From: Euborellia annulipes
Taxonomy: Eukaryota; Arthropoda; Insecta; Dermaptera; Anisolabididae
Direction of reading: 5' to 3'
Assembly (NCBI GenBank): GCA_023213315.1
Contig: JAKCPI010031750.1
Coordinates: 62,001 to 126,000, forward strand
Length of the DNA stretch: 64,000 nt
Under the pieces are notes generated by a model. That model saw only the letters and a list, made by a program, of their open reading frames with translations, was not told the origin of the DNA and did not search any database. Position numbers and translations under genes: made by a program. This document shows positions 42,191-52,899 of this stretch, piece after piece (the stretch's first letter is position 1; each line of letters opens with the position of its first letter).

Positions 42191-42393
42191 CACTGTAAAA
42201 AAAAATATGAATTTTCAATCATTTTCATATACTTCGGTGATTTAATATTAATACACCCAGGATATGAAATAAAATTAATATAAAAGTTTATGAACAAATT
42301 ACCAACTTTTAAACTTATCTTTTTCTTTGTGTGCCGCCAAATTTTGAAATCGTTAAAAGTGTACCGCGACAAGTTGAGAATCACTGGTCTAAA
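42191..42393. mobile_element. Single MITE and hAT-like ends
   Basis: CACTGTAAAAAAAAATATGA after TA at 42191 is a family F end without its partner. At 42345-42393 GTGTGCCGCCAAATTTTG to GAGAATCACTGGT resembles a hAT end of the type CAGTGATTCTCAAC read in reverse. Neither element is complete. Confidence 0.4.
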
Positions 42394-42647
42394 CGTTCTC
42401 AAATAACTCGACTACCTCAAGGAATATTATTTTATAATTATTTTAAGGAAACTTGAAATTATTCTTTTAAAATTTATTTCACAAATCTAAATTTATTAAA
42501 TTCTGGTTTGAAATTCGCGCTCTAAACTATTTAAATATTTATGAAGTATATTAAAATCATATCTACTAATTAAATAATTTTTATAAAGTAATTCAACTAA
42601 ATAGCTATAAAAATAAAAATTAAAATTAACAATTTTTACAAAAATAT

Positions 42648-42822
42648 AGATATATATTCTCATTTTGCTCTCAAAATTGAAGCACACTTGTACTTCAACA
42701 AAATATAAATATTTTTCTATGCATATATTATAAATTTTACATGTTGACACAAAAAATCTGGTGTAACAAGCACTGAAGGCAAGAGAAATTTGTGTGCTGT
42801 GCGAGCAGTCACACCAATTATC
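42648..42822 (+). mobile_element. Family B 3' fragment
   Basis: TCTCATTTTGCTCTCAAAAT, AATCTGGTGTAACAAGCACT and GTGTGCTGTGCGAGCAGTCA then CACCA. The hairpin is shortened. Confidence 0.75.
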
Positions 42823-43386
42823 TATCGCATTAATAATACAATAATTGAGGAAATAAAGATCATTAAAATAAATGATAGTCCAAAAATGAATTAATAAACA
42901 TAAAAAGCATCAATGTACAAACAACATAAATAAATTCATTGATTCCCATCCCGCCCACTCCGATAAGATCTTTCTTCACAAAGTTCCCCTTTAATATAAT
43001 GATCGATAAACGCATACTTATGATTATTTTATTTTGAATACGAATAATACATAATAAAAAGTTATGTATATAAATTTATGTGAATATATAATAAGCTGTA
43101 CATGCATAAAATATAAGATATTTAATTATTCCCAAGCTTCTCAAACTCGAAGGTACTTTAATTAGGATTGAGATGACTAAACAAACTAGGATTTCACTAA
43201 CTAAATATAATGGTGTCCTATTAAATTTATATTACGTTTTAAGCATCCCAGGGTTAGTTTACTCGGGAAGCTTTGAAAATGAACACATTAACAAACGCAT
43301 AATATCACTTTTTTCCTTTTTTTTTTTTTATTTAATTTAAAGGACCTATCCTAGGGGGTAGCGATAAATAAAAATCAAAATTACAT

Positions 43387-43975
43387 ATTTTTTGTGTGTG
43401 GTATTATTATTATTAACGGAGTTTTTAATTATAAACCACATTTTGTAATTATTTATTAAAAATACGACTACTTATTCTACATTCGTTTTTAAGTACTGTG
43501 CACTTGCTCCGGCACAAGTAAACTAACCTCTAAGAGACACTGTCTCTCCACGATAAAAATAATTGGTGGAAGAGAAAGGTCAAAGAGTATATATAAATTA
43601 ATAAACATCCAAATAACAAAGGCCCCGGGCTTGGTGTAGAAGGTAGCGTGCCTACCTTGTATACCAAGGGTCGCGGGTTGCAGGGGGGCCTGGCAACGGA
43701 GAAGAGCAACAGTCACCACAATCGTTGCGTTTAAGTAATGCTCGGAATTGGTGACCCCCGGCAATCAGCGTGTGGAACGCCCCCCCCCCCCCCGGTAGCC
43801 ATCGATACTATGTATTTTCAATTAAATAAATAAATTTATCACCCCTAAATTGCCTCTGTAGCCGAAAAGGATTTAAAAAAAAAAAGGATTGCGGGTTCAG
43901 CCCCCAGGACTGAAGTTAGCAATATATACATTCATCCTCATCAAGTTAACCACTATCATCACATCAAGTGCTTAC
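43387..43975 (+). repeat. Family G repeat, copy 2, interrupted; includes SINE head
   Basis: Family G blocks lie at 43387-43530 and 43912-43975. Between them are a 70-bp segment that is duplicated at 44234-44307 (AATAATTGGTG then AGAGAAAGGTCAAAGAGT), a SINE head (43624-43682, CCCCGGGCTTGGTGTAG) and a GC-richer stretch of unknown origin (43683-43795). Confidence 0.6.
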
Positions 43976-44006
43976 ATAAAAAAAATAGTCAAACAAAACT
44001 CAAAAC

Positions 44007-44221
44007 TAGGAACCGACCGAAGTTTCGGTTTCGGCCAAAAACCAGACGAAATCTGAAAAAGATGGAAACAGACTCGCCCACAAAAAAAAAAAAAAAAGGT
44101 AATATGATATGAATTATGATTTTTGTATAGGAAATACAAATTTCTGTTTCGGCTGAAACTAAGAATGAGGCCGAAATTTGGTTTCGGTTTCGACTGAAAA
44201 TCTTGTTTCTGTCGGACCCTA
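44007..44221. mobile_element. hAT-type MITE, 215 bp, TSD STCAAAAC
   Basis: The ends TAGGAACCGACCGAA and GTCGGACCCTA are inverted, with the flanks CTCAAAAC and GTCAAAAC. It is the longer relative of 16538-16646, and its interior is rich in TTTCGGTTTCGG. Confidence 0.85.
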
Positions 44222-44604
44222 GTCAAAACACTCCACGATAAAAATAATTGGTGCAAGAGAAAGGTCAAAGAGTATATATAAATTAATAAACTTCCAAATA
44301 ACATCAACAAAAAAGAAAAGCTTAATAAAATGTGTAACATTGTGTTATAGTCCAAGAGCTGGCTACAAAAATGGGCAAGAGTTTTCTGAAGGCTAATATT
44401 TTCAGAATAGGTTGCATCTTAGTGATGGAAAGATACTCTAGAGTCAGCACTTCCAGTACCGGGGCCTTTAGCGAGAATAAGCCGGTAGAGTTGCGGGAAG
44501 ATGGTTTTTCGCAAATATCTCGAAAAGTAAACGGTTTTTCGTAAAAATTCATCTATACAAAAATAAACGAAATTAAATTACAAACAAAAATGGTCTAGTA
44601 CATG

Positions 44605-44763
44605 TTCACGCTAAAGTGAATGGTTCGGGAGATATAGAGGGGTAAAATTTATAATTAATTTAAAAGGAGACACTGAGATAGAGAAATATTTATATCTTGT
44701 TACCATGACAACCATCAAATTTTACCCTCTATATCTCTCGAACCGTTCATTTCAGCGTGAGTA
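44605..44763. repeat. Foldback with a family B core in the loop
   Basis: The arms GTTCACGCTAAAGTGAATGG to GGGGTAAAATTT and AAATTTTACCCTCTATATCT to CATTTCAGCGTGAGTATAC are inverted copies. The loop holds a family B-like piece (AGAAATATTTATATCTTGTT then ACCATGACAACC). Confidence 0.65.
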
Positions 44764-44765
44764 TA

Positions 44766-45635
44766 CACTGTAAAAAAAATTTTGATGATTTTACAATTTT
44801 TTTGTTGTAAGCAAATTTCCAAGACCAATAGATACTAAATTTACTATACAGTTGAATTATATTTTTACAAAACTCTTTGCAAAAATCGTTTACAAATGTG
44901 TGGTAATTTTACTAATATTTAGCAATTTTCGAGTCCAAATGTCTGGTAATTTTACTAATATTTAGCAATTTTCGAGTCCAAATGTTGGTAATTTTACTAA
45001 TATTTAGCAATTTTCGAGTCCAAATGTGTGGTAATTTTACAAATATTTAGCAATTTTACAATCCAAATGTTTGTAATTTTACTAATATTTAGAAAAAAGA
45101 AAAAAAAATTACGACTGGACCCATAGGTTATTGACCTTTAGGGGACGGGACGGCTCTACCTGGATGGAGTGAAGTAAATATTTTTATTTAATGAAAAATT
45201 CCTCCAGGATTTGAACACTGACTTTTTTTGTAGAAGCCTGCTGCTTAGTTCATTTGACCATCGAATCACCTGTTAACTAATTATCTATCTCTGCTATTTG
45301 GCATTCAAGTATGACCTCATTGTAAACTATTTTTACTAAATAATAAAATAAAAAATAAACTTAAAGTTATCTTAATATTATTATTTTTTGTATTATTATA
45401 ACTTAAATAAATCCTTATAGTGCCAAAAATGTCTTTATTAAGAAAGCTAAAAAGCAGTCGAAACAAAGTCGGCCATGTTGGCAGCCTTAAAAGGAAAATT
45501 ACTATCCCCTTGTATTGTAAAATTAGAAACCTTTTTGTAAAATTACAAACCCTTTTCTAAAATTACAAACCGTGTTCTAAAATTACAATGCCGTTGTATT
45601 GTAAAATTAGAAATCGTATGGTAAAATTACAATAT
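44766..45635. mobile_element. Partial family F element with 43-bp minisatellite and tRNA-like block
   Basis: The CACTGTAAAAAAAATTTTGA end follows TA. A 43-bp unit (TGGTAATTTTACTAATATTT ...) repeats about 4.5 times at 44899-45090. A minus-strand tRNA-like piece with GTGTTCAAATCC lies at 45196-45275. A TTGTAAAATTACAA-rich tract lies at 45510-45635. The far terminus is not found; the 413-bp satellite begins instead. Confidence 0.55.
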
Positions 45636-47146
45636 TTACCCCCTCAAAATTCGAGAAATCGCAATCAGCTCTGTTAATTAAATATCTAATTTCAGATTAT
45701 TAGTGCGAAGCAGATTCACTTAAATTCTTTGGACATGGGTACAATAGCTCTGTTCCCATTAATGTGACGTGCAATTTTCTCCCTAATTAACAACACCCCT
45801 AATTTGTTCCATAACTATTAAGTATTCCCGTAACAACGTGAACTCGACGGATTTGGACTCTATGATCAACTGTGAGTCCAATGGTGATAATTGTTTCGAA
45901 ACATGCGGTCCCCCCTAAAACCCCCCTCAAAATTCGAGAAATCGCAATCAGCTCTGTTAATTAAATATCTAATTTCAGATTTAATTAGTGGGTCAGATTC
46001 AGAATTAAATTTGATTTTTGGACGCTTATGGGCTACACAATAGCTCTGTTATTTCAATCGTGACGTGGCATTTTCTCCCTCAATTGCAGGTTATTTGGAA
46101 AGCTGGATGAGCTATCAGAAAGAGCAGAATCTCCTCTAAAGTTTGCGCCCATAATCATCGCGCTAGGTCATTCCGTTGCGGAGATATTCAAGAAACAGTT
46201 TTATCATTTATCTGCTTCGCAATAAAAAAAAAAAATTTTCATCAAAAACGTGAACTCGACGGATTTGGACTCTATGACCAACCGTGAGTCCAATGGTGAT
46301 AATTATTTCGAAACATGCGGTCCCCCCTAAAACCCCCCCCCTCAAAATTCGAGAAATCGCAATCAGCTCTGTTAATTAAATATCTAATTTCAGATTTAAT
46401 TAGTGGGTCAGATTCAGAATTAAATTTGATTTTTGGACGCTTATGGGCTACACAATAGCTCTGTTATTTCAATCGTGACGTGGCATTTTCTCCCTCAATT
46501 GCAGGTTATTTGGAAAGCTGGATGAGCTATCAGAAAGAGCAGAATCTCCTCTAAAGTTTGCGCCCATAATCATCGCGCTAGGTCATTCCGTTGCGGAGAT
46601 ATTCAAGAAACAGTTTTATCATTTATCTGCTTCGCAATAAAAAAAAAATTTTCATCAAAAACGTGAACTCGACGGATTTGGACTCTATGATCAACCGTGA
46701 GTCCAATGGTGATAATTATTTCGAAACATGCGGTCCCCCCTAAAACCCCCCCCTCAAAATTCGAGAAATCGCAATCAGCTCTGTTAATTAAATATCTAAT
46801 TTCAGATTTAATTAGTGGGTCAGATTCAGAATTAAATTTGATTTTTGGACGCTTATGGGCTACACAATAGCTCTGTTATTTCAATCGTGACGTGGCATTT
46901 TCTCCCTCAATTGCAGGTTATTTGGAAAGCTGGATGAGCTATCAGAAAGAGCAGAATCTCCTCTAAAGTTTGCGCCCATAATCATCGCGCTAGGTCATTC
47001 CGTTGCGGAGATATTCAAGAAACAGTTTTATCATTTATCTGCTTCGCAATAAAAAAAAAAATTTTCATCAAAAACGTGAACTCGACGGATTTGGACTCTA
47101 TGACCAACCGTGAGTCCAATGGTGATAATTATTTCGAAACATGTAA
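45636..47146. repeat. 413-bp tandem satellite, about 3.6 units
   Basis: AACGTGAACTCGACGGATTT starts at 45835, 46247, 46660 and 47073, giving periods of 412, 413 and 413. The complete units differ almost only in A-run and C-run length and a C/T in GAYCAACCGTG. The first partial unit (45640-45834) is diverged and carries a deletion. Units are less AT-rich than the surroundings. No unit-length open frame exists. Confidence 0.93.
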
Positions 47147-47147
47147 T

Positions 47148-47755
47148 CCATTCTTTTGGACACCAAATATATGTTGACACGAAAAATGTGAATTTTAAAA
47201 TGTAAAATTTATAAATATAGAAAAATATTTATATTTTGTTATCATGAGAACCATGGATCCTATGTTTCTATGAAGTACAAGAGTAATGTGTGCTTCAAAA
47301 TATTTTAAGGGCAAAATGAGAATATACATTTCAAAGATCATCTAAAAAAAATTTGATTTATGAATTTTAATCAAAATCGTTAGAACGAATTTTGAGAAAA
47401 TCGAAAATAAAAAAAACTGAAAAAGTACATCAGTAAAGTACTAGTACTTTTTGGCCGATTTTATTCTAAAGCTTCGTGTCACGTGCCAGGGGGGGTACTT
47501 TAATTAAATATAAAATTTCAACCTCCTAGCTCTTTTCGTTATTGAGATATTTTGTTCACAAAACACACCCATTCCCACCCCCGCCCCACCCCCCACCGAG
47601 GCAGACAATGTTGCATAAACCATTTTTTGGACTCAGGGGATCTCAAAACGTGTATATCCATCAAAATCTCGACATCAAATTTATTACATGAAATCAAATA
47701 TTTTCTATATATATATAATTTTTATTTTTATGTATAGGTAAGAGAAAGTAAAAAT
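47148..47755 (-). mobile_element. Family B element adjoining the satellite
   Basis: Read leftward from GGTAAGAGAAAGTAAAAA (47737-47755): TTTCTATATATATATAA, GACATCAAATTTATTACATG, AGTACTAGTACTTTTTGG (47436), the degraded X-box TTATCATGAGAACC (47240) and ATGTTGACACGAAAAATGTG. The terminal hairpin is missing. Confidence 0.8.
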
Positions 47756-48386
47756 GGATTTTCGCGGTTTTCTCTGAAACCGTTAGCTGTACATAAAAAA
47801 CTGATAAATGTTATTATGTGCATTTTTTATAGATCTACAACTTTTATATAACACCCTTTTGTATATAATTTATATTTAACAAGATAAATAAATAAAATGA
47901 ATATTTTTTGATTTTTTTTTCCATTTTCAGGGCCTTTGGGGCACTCTTTCCCCTTATCCGATTGAGCTGAAATTTTACACAGGTTATTTTTTTTGGCAAT
48001 GGCACCAAACTAGTGGGTAGCGTCAAAAAAATCCCAAAAAAAATTTTTCCCCAGTAGTAGCTAGAGCCACCCTAATGGTACATACATCGTACATATTTAT
48101 CTTATGTTTAATATACTCCCACCCGCAGAACTGCGCCAAAGAGCATCCTTGATACTTGTATGTCTCATTTGTTTTAATTTGCTCATGTTTTATAAAGGGA
48201 AAATTTAAAAAAAAACCCTCATAAAAAATAAAAACAAGTTTCTATTCCAATCCCATTGAGTGCGCGCGTCTAAGAATTTTATCCCTCAGAGACTCGACAC
48301 CAAGACCTACACTGATTTCTTGATTATTGATCCCAGGATAAATAAATAAATTAAAATCAATTATCCCACCCAATGCAACATATTCA
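47756..48386. other. Interval upstream of a LINE relic, no other gene
   Basis: It contains AT-rich sequence, a homopolymer-rich stretch at 47890-48050, and a more complex piece at 48110-48320. The latter may be more of the same LINE but has no readable frame. Confidence 0.35.
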
Positions 48387-48587
48387 CGGAACACAAGAGA
48401 GGCATCTTCCCAGCATCCCTATGCTGTTCAGATCACGACTAACAGAACAAAACAATTTCATTCTTCCTTTGTCCCCATGACCTCCCGTGATTGGAACAAG
48501 CTCCCTGCGTCTATCTTCCCCAAAACCTACAATCTTCAGACTTTCAAGTCTAACCTCAACAGGCATCTTCTCAGTTCCCGCAGTTGA
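48387..48587 (+). pseudogene. LINE reverse-transcriptase C-terminal fragment with 3' tail
   Basis: A frame of 66 codons plus stop reads TNRTKQFHSSFVPMTSRDWN, then KLPASIF ... LQTFKSNLNRHLL. This follows the F-P-T-WN-LP ... F---L pattern at the C-terminus of CR1/L2/Jockey-group reverse transcriptases. After the stop a 3' UTR contains TAGGTCTTCGGACCTTATGC. It ends in A-run plus (AAAT)n repeats (48687-48712), as in LINE tails. The rest of the protein is missing. Confidence 0.75.
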
Positions 48588-48712
48588 GTTTCCCCTTTAT
48601 GCTTCTCCTTTTGTTTTTATTTTCTTCCTGGCTGCATGTGACTATTGGTCATTATAGGTCTTCGGACCTTATGCACCCATTCCAAAAAAAAAAAATAAAT
48701 AAATAAATAAAA
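48588..48712 (+). repeat. LINE 3' untranslated region and tail
   Basis: The GGTCTTCGGACC hairpin-forming segment at 48658 is followed by poly-A and AAATAAATAAAT. It belongs to the coding relic immediately upstream. Confidence 0.65.
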
Positions 48713-49138
48713 ACTTTCTCTTTCTATACTGTGTATATATTAATAGAAAGTAAAAATCATATCGATTCATTTCACCTTTCCACTCGAAACTAAAATAAAG
48801 TTCTGTAGCCTGTGTTCGTAAAATAAATAAACGAATCAGAAAAGGTTATATTGACTTTTTTTTTATAGGCAAATACGAGGGGGTTAATTAATAATTTAAT
48901 TAATTTATTATTTAAATTTTTGCAGCAAAATCTCGTAATTAAATTAAAAGGATTTTTCTAAATTAATTTTTTTTACTAGGATTTGAATTAATATCCAAAA
49001 AAAAAAAAAAAAAAAAAACATTGTTTTATTTTAAACATAAATTTAAAAGCTTTTTGAAATTATTAAATTACGTTTGCTTAAGTTTGGTATAGGGAGATCT
49101 ATAAGCAATAAAATATTTTTTTTTATATCAGTTATATA
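48713..49138. other. AT-rich interval with a small family B 5' remnant
   Basis: ACTTTCTCTTTCTATACTGT to TAATAGAAAGTAAAAATC at 48713-48757 resembles a family B terminus. The remainder shows no gene or element ends. A long A-run lies at 48998-49018. Confidence 0.4.
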
Positions 49139-49437
49139 CTAGCCGCACCGCCCGCCTTGGGACCCTTGTCTTTGCTTAATCATGGCATTCAATTTATTGA
49201 ATATATAATTCGCTAATGTCCGTCTCTCTGTCTGCCACGCTCTATATGACCAACTTCCCGTTGAAATTTTGAAATCAAATTTTATATGCTTAAAGAGAAC
49301 CTTCTAGAGATTACAGGAATATTATTTTCCTCCCGAAATTCCTATAACTTTTTGAGTTACTAATTACTAAAGTTACGATTTCTCTTATAGGAAATGTATG
49401 AGAAAACATTTATGTATTTTTCTATGAATTAAACAGG
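49139..49437. mobile_element. Two family D Helitron pieces in opposite orientation
   Basis: At 49139-49165 a minus-strand 3' end (ACTAGCCGCACCGCCCGCC). At 49198-49437 a plus-strand 5' part (ATATATAATTCGCTAATGTC, CGTCTCTCTGTCTGCC, CTATAACTTTTTGAGTTACT). The rest is missing. Confidence 0.65.
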
Positions 49438-49477
49438 CAAAACATTTTGATGATTTTTGTGTAGGAATCAAATTACA

Positions 49478-49750
49478 TACCCGAGTCGAAATCGAACGCC
49501 TGGTTTGAGTCTACAAAACCTCAGAATCTAATTGTTGTCTAAGTAGACTTAACAGAATCAAACTAGGATTTGAAAGCATGGTTTCTATGGAAATTTGATA
49601 GTCTGGTTTGGTTCTAACAAGTCTACTATATGTCCCTTTTTGACAAGTTTAGACTCAGACCAGGTATTCAAAATACTAGTTTAAGTCTACCAGATCTACT
49701 ATTACGACTAGCAGTATTGAATGCTGGAATCCTAGTTTAGGCCTATGAAT
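49478..49750. repeat. Repeat with CGAACGCCTGG end
   Basis: CCGAGTCGAAATCGAACGCC then TGGTTTGAGTCTAC matches the ends of 51104-51446. The interior repeats GTCTAC/TAGAC and GGTTTG motifs. The right end is not clear. Confidence 0.5.
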
Positions 49751-49814
49751 TCTCATTTAAAATTTGTTTATATACATATATACAGAGTGACAAAAAAGTT
49801 CTGATAATTTTGTT

Positions 49815-50019
49815 AGATTAGCAAAGAGGGTATGCTTGTTTTTGGCAATGAGAAAAATAACTTTTTAGAGTGTTTTTCTTCAAATATTTCGAAGTCATTA
49901 AATAGCACTTCACCGCTGATGAAGAAGTCCTATTAAAATGCCATCGAAATATTTGAAGAAAACACTCAAAAGTTATTTTTTCTCATTGCCAAAAACAAGC
50001 ATATCTTGCTAATTTATAC
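49815..50019 (+). repeat. Foldback with degenerate hammerhead-like loop
   Basis: The arms GCTTGTTTTTGGCAATGAG to TTTCTTCAAATATTTCGA and the inverse (49943-50019) pair over about 70 bp. The loop has CTGATGA at 49916-49922 and GAAAT at 49946-49950. Stem II pairing is poor, so ribozyme activity is unlikely. Confidence 0.55.
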
Positions 50020-50045
50020 AACTTGGCACTCCACATTCCGAAATT

Positions 50046-50235
50046 TTTTACTTTTCTCTTACATCTATATATGTTAATATATATAGAGAGAAAGTATTGG
50101 ATTCATGTCAAAAATTTGATGTCGAGATTTTGATGGATCTTCACGTTTTGAGGTCCCCTGAATCCAAAAAAGTGGTTTTCGCGACATGGTCTGTTTTTTT
50201 GATGTTTTGATGGATCTTCACGTTTTGCTCTTCAT
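50046..50235 (+). mobile_element. Family B 5' fragment
   Basis: TTTTTACTTTTCTCTTACAT, AGAGAGAAAGTATTGGATTC and CGCGACATGGTCTG. It ends after a short local duplication of GATGGATCTTCACGTTTTG (50140 and 50210). Confidence 0.8.
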
Positions 50236-51103
50236 TTCGCTACAATTAAATTCTTAAATAAAAAGGAAAATCAAATTATTCTTTAATAAAAAGTAATATT
50301 TTTTGTTTAAAATATCAATTTTCTTTAATTCGAGAATAAGTTAACATATCTTTAAAAAAATTTAAAAACGTCAATCTGCCTCTTCGTGTCGATTCCAATA
50401 TTTCTGGAGATTCATTACTGAAATTATTTTAAAGAAAATATGGATGTAAAAATAAGTTTTCCATCTCTAAAATAAATCACATTTAATTTTTATCTTGACT
50501 GTATATGTAGGCCTATACCATCAGCTATCACATGTGGGAAAATATTTTCTTTCCAGTAAGAACTTCTTTTGCCCTCTCTGGAAATGTGAAAAATATATAA
50601 ATTAATTTTATAAATTTATAATCTTTTTTAATTTGTCTTCTTACCTTTCAAACATGACATGAATGGCCAATGTCAGGGGCGTATATAGAAATTTTTTTTC
50701 CTTGTATTCATTTATTAAAATTAAAGTGGCTTCTTCAGGCCAATGTGTTTTTACAACTAAAATTTATACATGAATATAATTGAAAAAATTAAATAGAATA
50801 TAAGATTACATCTATATAAAAAAAAAATAAAAATAAAAAATAACAGCTAACCTTATCATTTTTAGTTTTGGCTTGTTTTTATAACGTTGACCCTTAAATA
50901 AATAAAAATAATTAATAATAATAAAGAAAATTAATGAAAAAAAATGAAAATAAAACTTAAAACTTACTTCTTTTATCGATAATAAATCCAAATATCCAAG
51001 GAATGAAAGAAAATGAAAGGTGGTCATCTACTAAAGCTTTGAGCGCTGAGATCGCACTGTTTTTAATTTTTGCCCTGAGAGGATTAGAAGATTAAAACCA
51101 GTA
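50236..51103. other. AT-rich interval with a hAT-like end and possible LINE tail
   Basis: CAGGGGCGTATATAGAAATT at 50678 is a hAT-like end without a partner; the same start occurs at 3789. On the minus strand GGCCTGAAGAAGCCACTTTA at 50723-50742 followed by AATAAATG resembles a LINE 3' tail. No gene. Confidence 0.4.
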
Positions 51104-51446
51104 CTTCCAGAGTCAAAATCGAACGCCTGGCTTGAACCTTCTAGTCCTCACATTGAAGACTGCAAGGTTGTCAAGCCAGGCGTTCAAGTACTGGTTTGAA
51201 CCTTCAAATTCTCCTGGTAGGTTTAGTAGGCTTTAACCAAATTTTAATACTATCAAATAACGAAGGGTTGAGGACTAAAAAAGGTTCAAACCAGGCGTTC
51301 AAGTACTGGTTTGAATCTTGCTTCTCCGTAGGGTAGAATCAGTAGGCTTTCAGCAAAATTGTAAATAAATAACATCCTATCAAATAACAAGGGAATTCAG
51401 GACTTTAGGGAGGTTCAAACCAGGGCGTTCGGATTTCGACTCGGGT
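51104..51446. mobile_element. TIR element with internal repeats of GGCGTTCAAGTACTGG
   Basis: The end CCAGAGTCAAAATCGAACGC and the inverse GCGTTCGGATTTCGACTCGG form terminal inverted repeats. Inside, CCAGGCGTTCAAGTACTGG followed by TTTGAA occurs at about 51176 and 51291. No target duplication could be fixed. Confidence 0.6.
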
Positions 51447-51469
51447 AAACAAAAATATTCTAAATTTAA

Positions 51470-51990
51470 TCTTTGCAAAAATCGTTTACAATTGTATTGT
51501 AATTTTCGAAAGCCTTGTGAAAATTAGAGTGAGAATTGATGGTAATTTTAGAAAGCAATTTGACATGAGGGGAAAAAAACTTGTCTCTTGAAGGATTTGA
51601 ACCTCGAGCTTTTGGTCTTGCATCCATTCATATAAATAGAACTTGTACGACGCCTTTACCATCTCGACTGACTTTGCTATAGAAGACCATACTTATTTAA
51701 GCTACTTAATTTGACATATTTATTAATCCTAAACTGTAAAAAAAACTTGATTTTAGAGCGTGTTTTGGAATACCGAATTCACAAATTTCCTTGTAAATGA
51801 TAACTTGACTATGCATTTTTCTACTAAATTTACAAATTTATAAGTTCGAATACAACAAGAAAACAATTTAAAATTAGCAATTTTCTTCAAAAATAGAGTA
51901 TATATTGTAATTTTACCATACAATGTATAGTAATTTTGTTGTAATAATTTAGTTAGAATTATAACAGCAAATATATTGTAATTTTATAAA
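51470..51990. mobile_element. Family F fragments around a tRNA-like block
   Basis: TTGTAATTTTCGAAAGCC at 51492 and ACTGTAAAAAAAACTTGATT at 51735 are family F sequences. Between them the minus strand of 51572-51668 has GAGGTTCAAATCC (perfect B box) and a GATGGTAAAGGCG A-box-like segment. It is not cloverleaf-competent as read. Confidence 0.5.
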
Positions 51991-52091
51991 GCAGTTTGGG
52001 ATTAATAGAACCATGACAAATTGGTGAGGGGGGCAATATGTCTTTTATTTCATTTATTTTTAAAAATAAAATCTTTTTAAATTAAATAAAA

Positions 52092-52534
52092 CATTGTGTG
52101 GTTTTATGAAACCACGATGCAAGCGAAACTTTTTTCGGATCGTGAAGCGTTTAAGTGAAAATTTTCAGAAAATTATTCAATTAAGGGTATTAAAATCGCG
52201 TTTTTAATCTGAATTTCCATAACAATGAAAAATGGGAAACCAATAGACGCATGTTAAAAACTGAGAACTATATTTTTTTAGTAATTGAAGAAGATTTGAA
52301 TCATTTTAAATTATTTTAAAAATTATATTTTATCAATTTAAAGAAATTAAATCTCCCAATTATTTTTTTATAATTCGTCATATATATTAAATTTCAAACT
52401 TCCCTATTTTTGGTCGTCCGCTGTTTTTTGTGACGTCAAGGGAACAAGTGTTGTTGAGCGGATGTCATGGATTGTAACGCGACATGGTGATAAGAAACCA
52501 AAAAATTGTATCGATATACAAAAGTTTCTATTTT
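52092..52534 (-). mobile_element. Family A element, diverged
   Basis: The hairpin end CATTGTGTGGTTTTATGAAA lies at 52092, the sub-terminal AAGCGAAACTTTTTTCGG follows, and the other end decays as AAAGTTTCTATTTT. The CRE-like cluster is disrupted (TGACGTCAAGGGAACAAG). Confidence 0.75.
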
Positions 52535-52899
52535 AAAAAAATTAAAAAAAATAAGAAATTCATTTTTTTAACAAAAATATTTAAATAATATAATATATAG
52601 ACCCTATTGTATTTCTAATTCCTAAAAACCCTTTAGGAATTTCAAATAATAAAATTTAGATAACATGAAAACTTGAGACTATCCTTCGAAAAAATAAAAA
52701 TAAAGAAAATTAAAAACATTTCCTTCAAATACAAAAAAGTAAATGTGAAAAAATAATATACAGATTTTATCATTATTTAAGTTATATTATAGTAGTGTTG
52801 GGTAGCGAGGATGCAGTCAAAGAGGTTTTGGACCAAAGAAAAACACCAATTCCAGTAATATGACGTTTCATTAATAGGACTAATAGGAACTGTTTATCG

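Noticed and set aside
43489..43764. 91-codon minus frame with hydrophobic segment
   Set aside because: It spans the boundary between family G, a SINE head and unrelated DNA, so it cannot be a single ancestral gene.
43972..44355. 127-codon minus frame
   Set aside because: It crosses a hAT-type MITE and a duplicated AT-rich segment; hydrophobic composition follows the T-rich template.
45636..47146. CRISPR array
   Set aside because: Units are 413 bp direct repeats without a repeat-spacer pattern, and the genome is eukaryotic.
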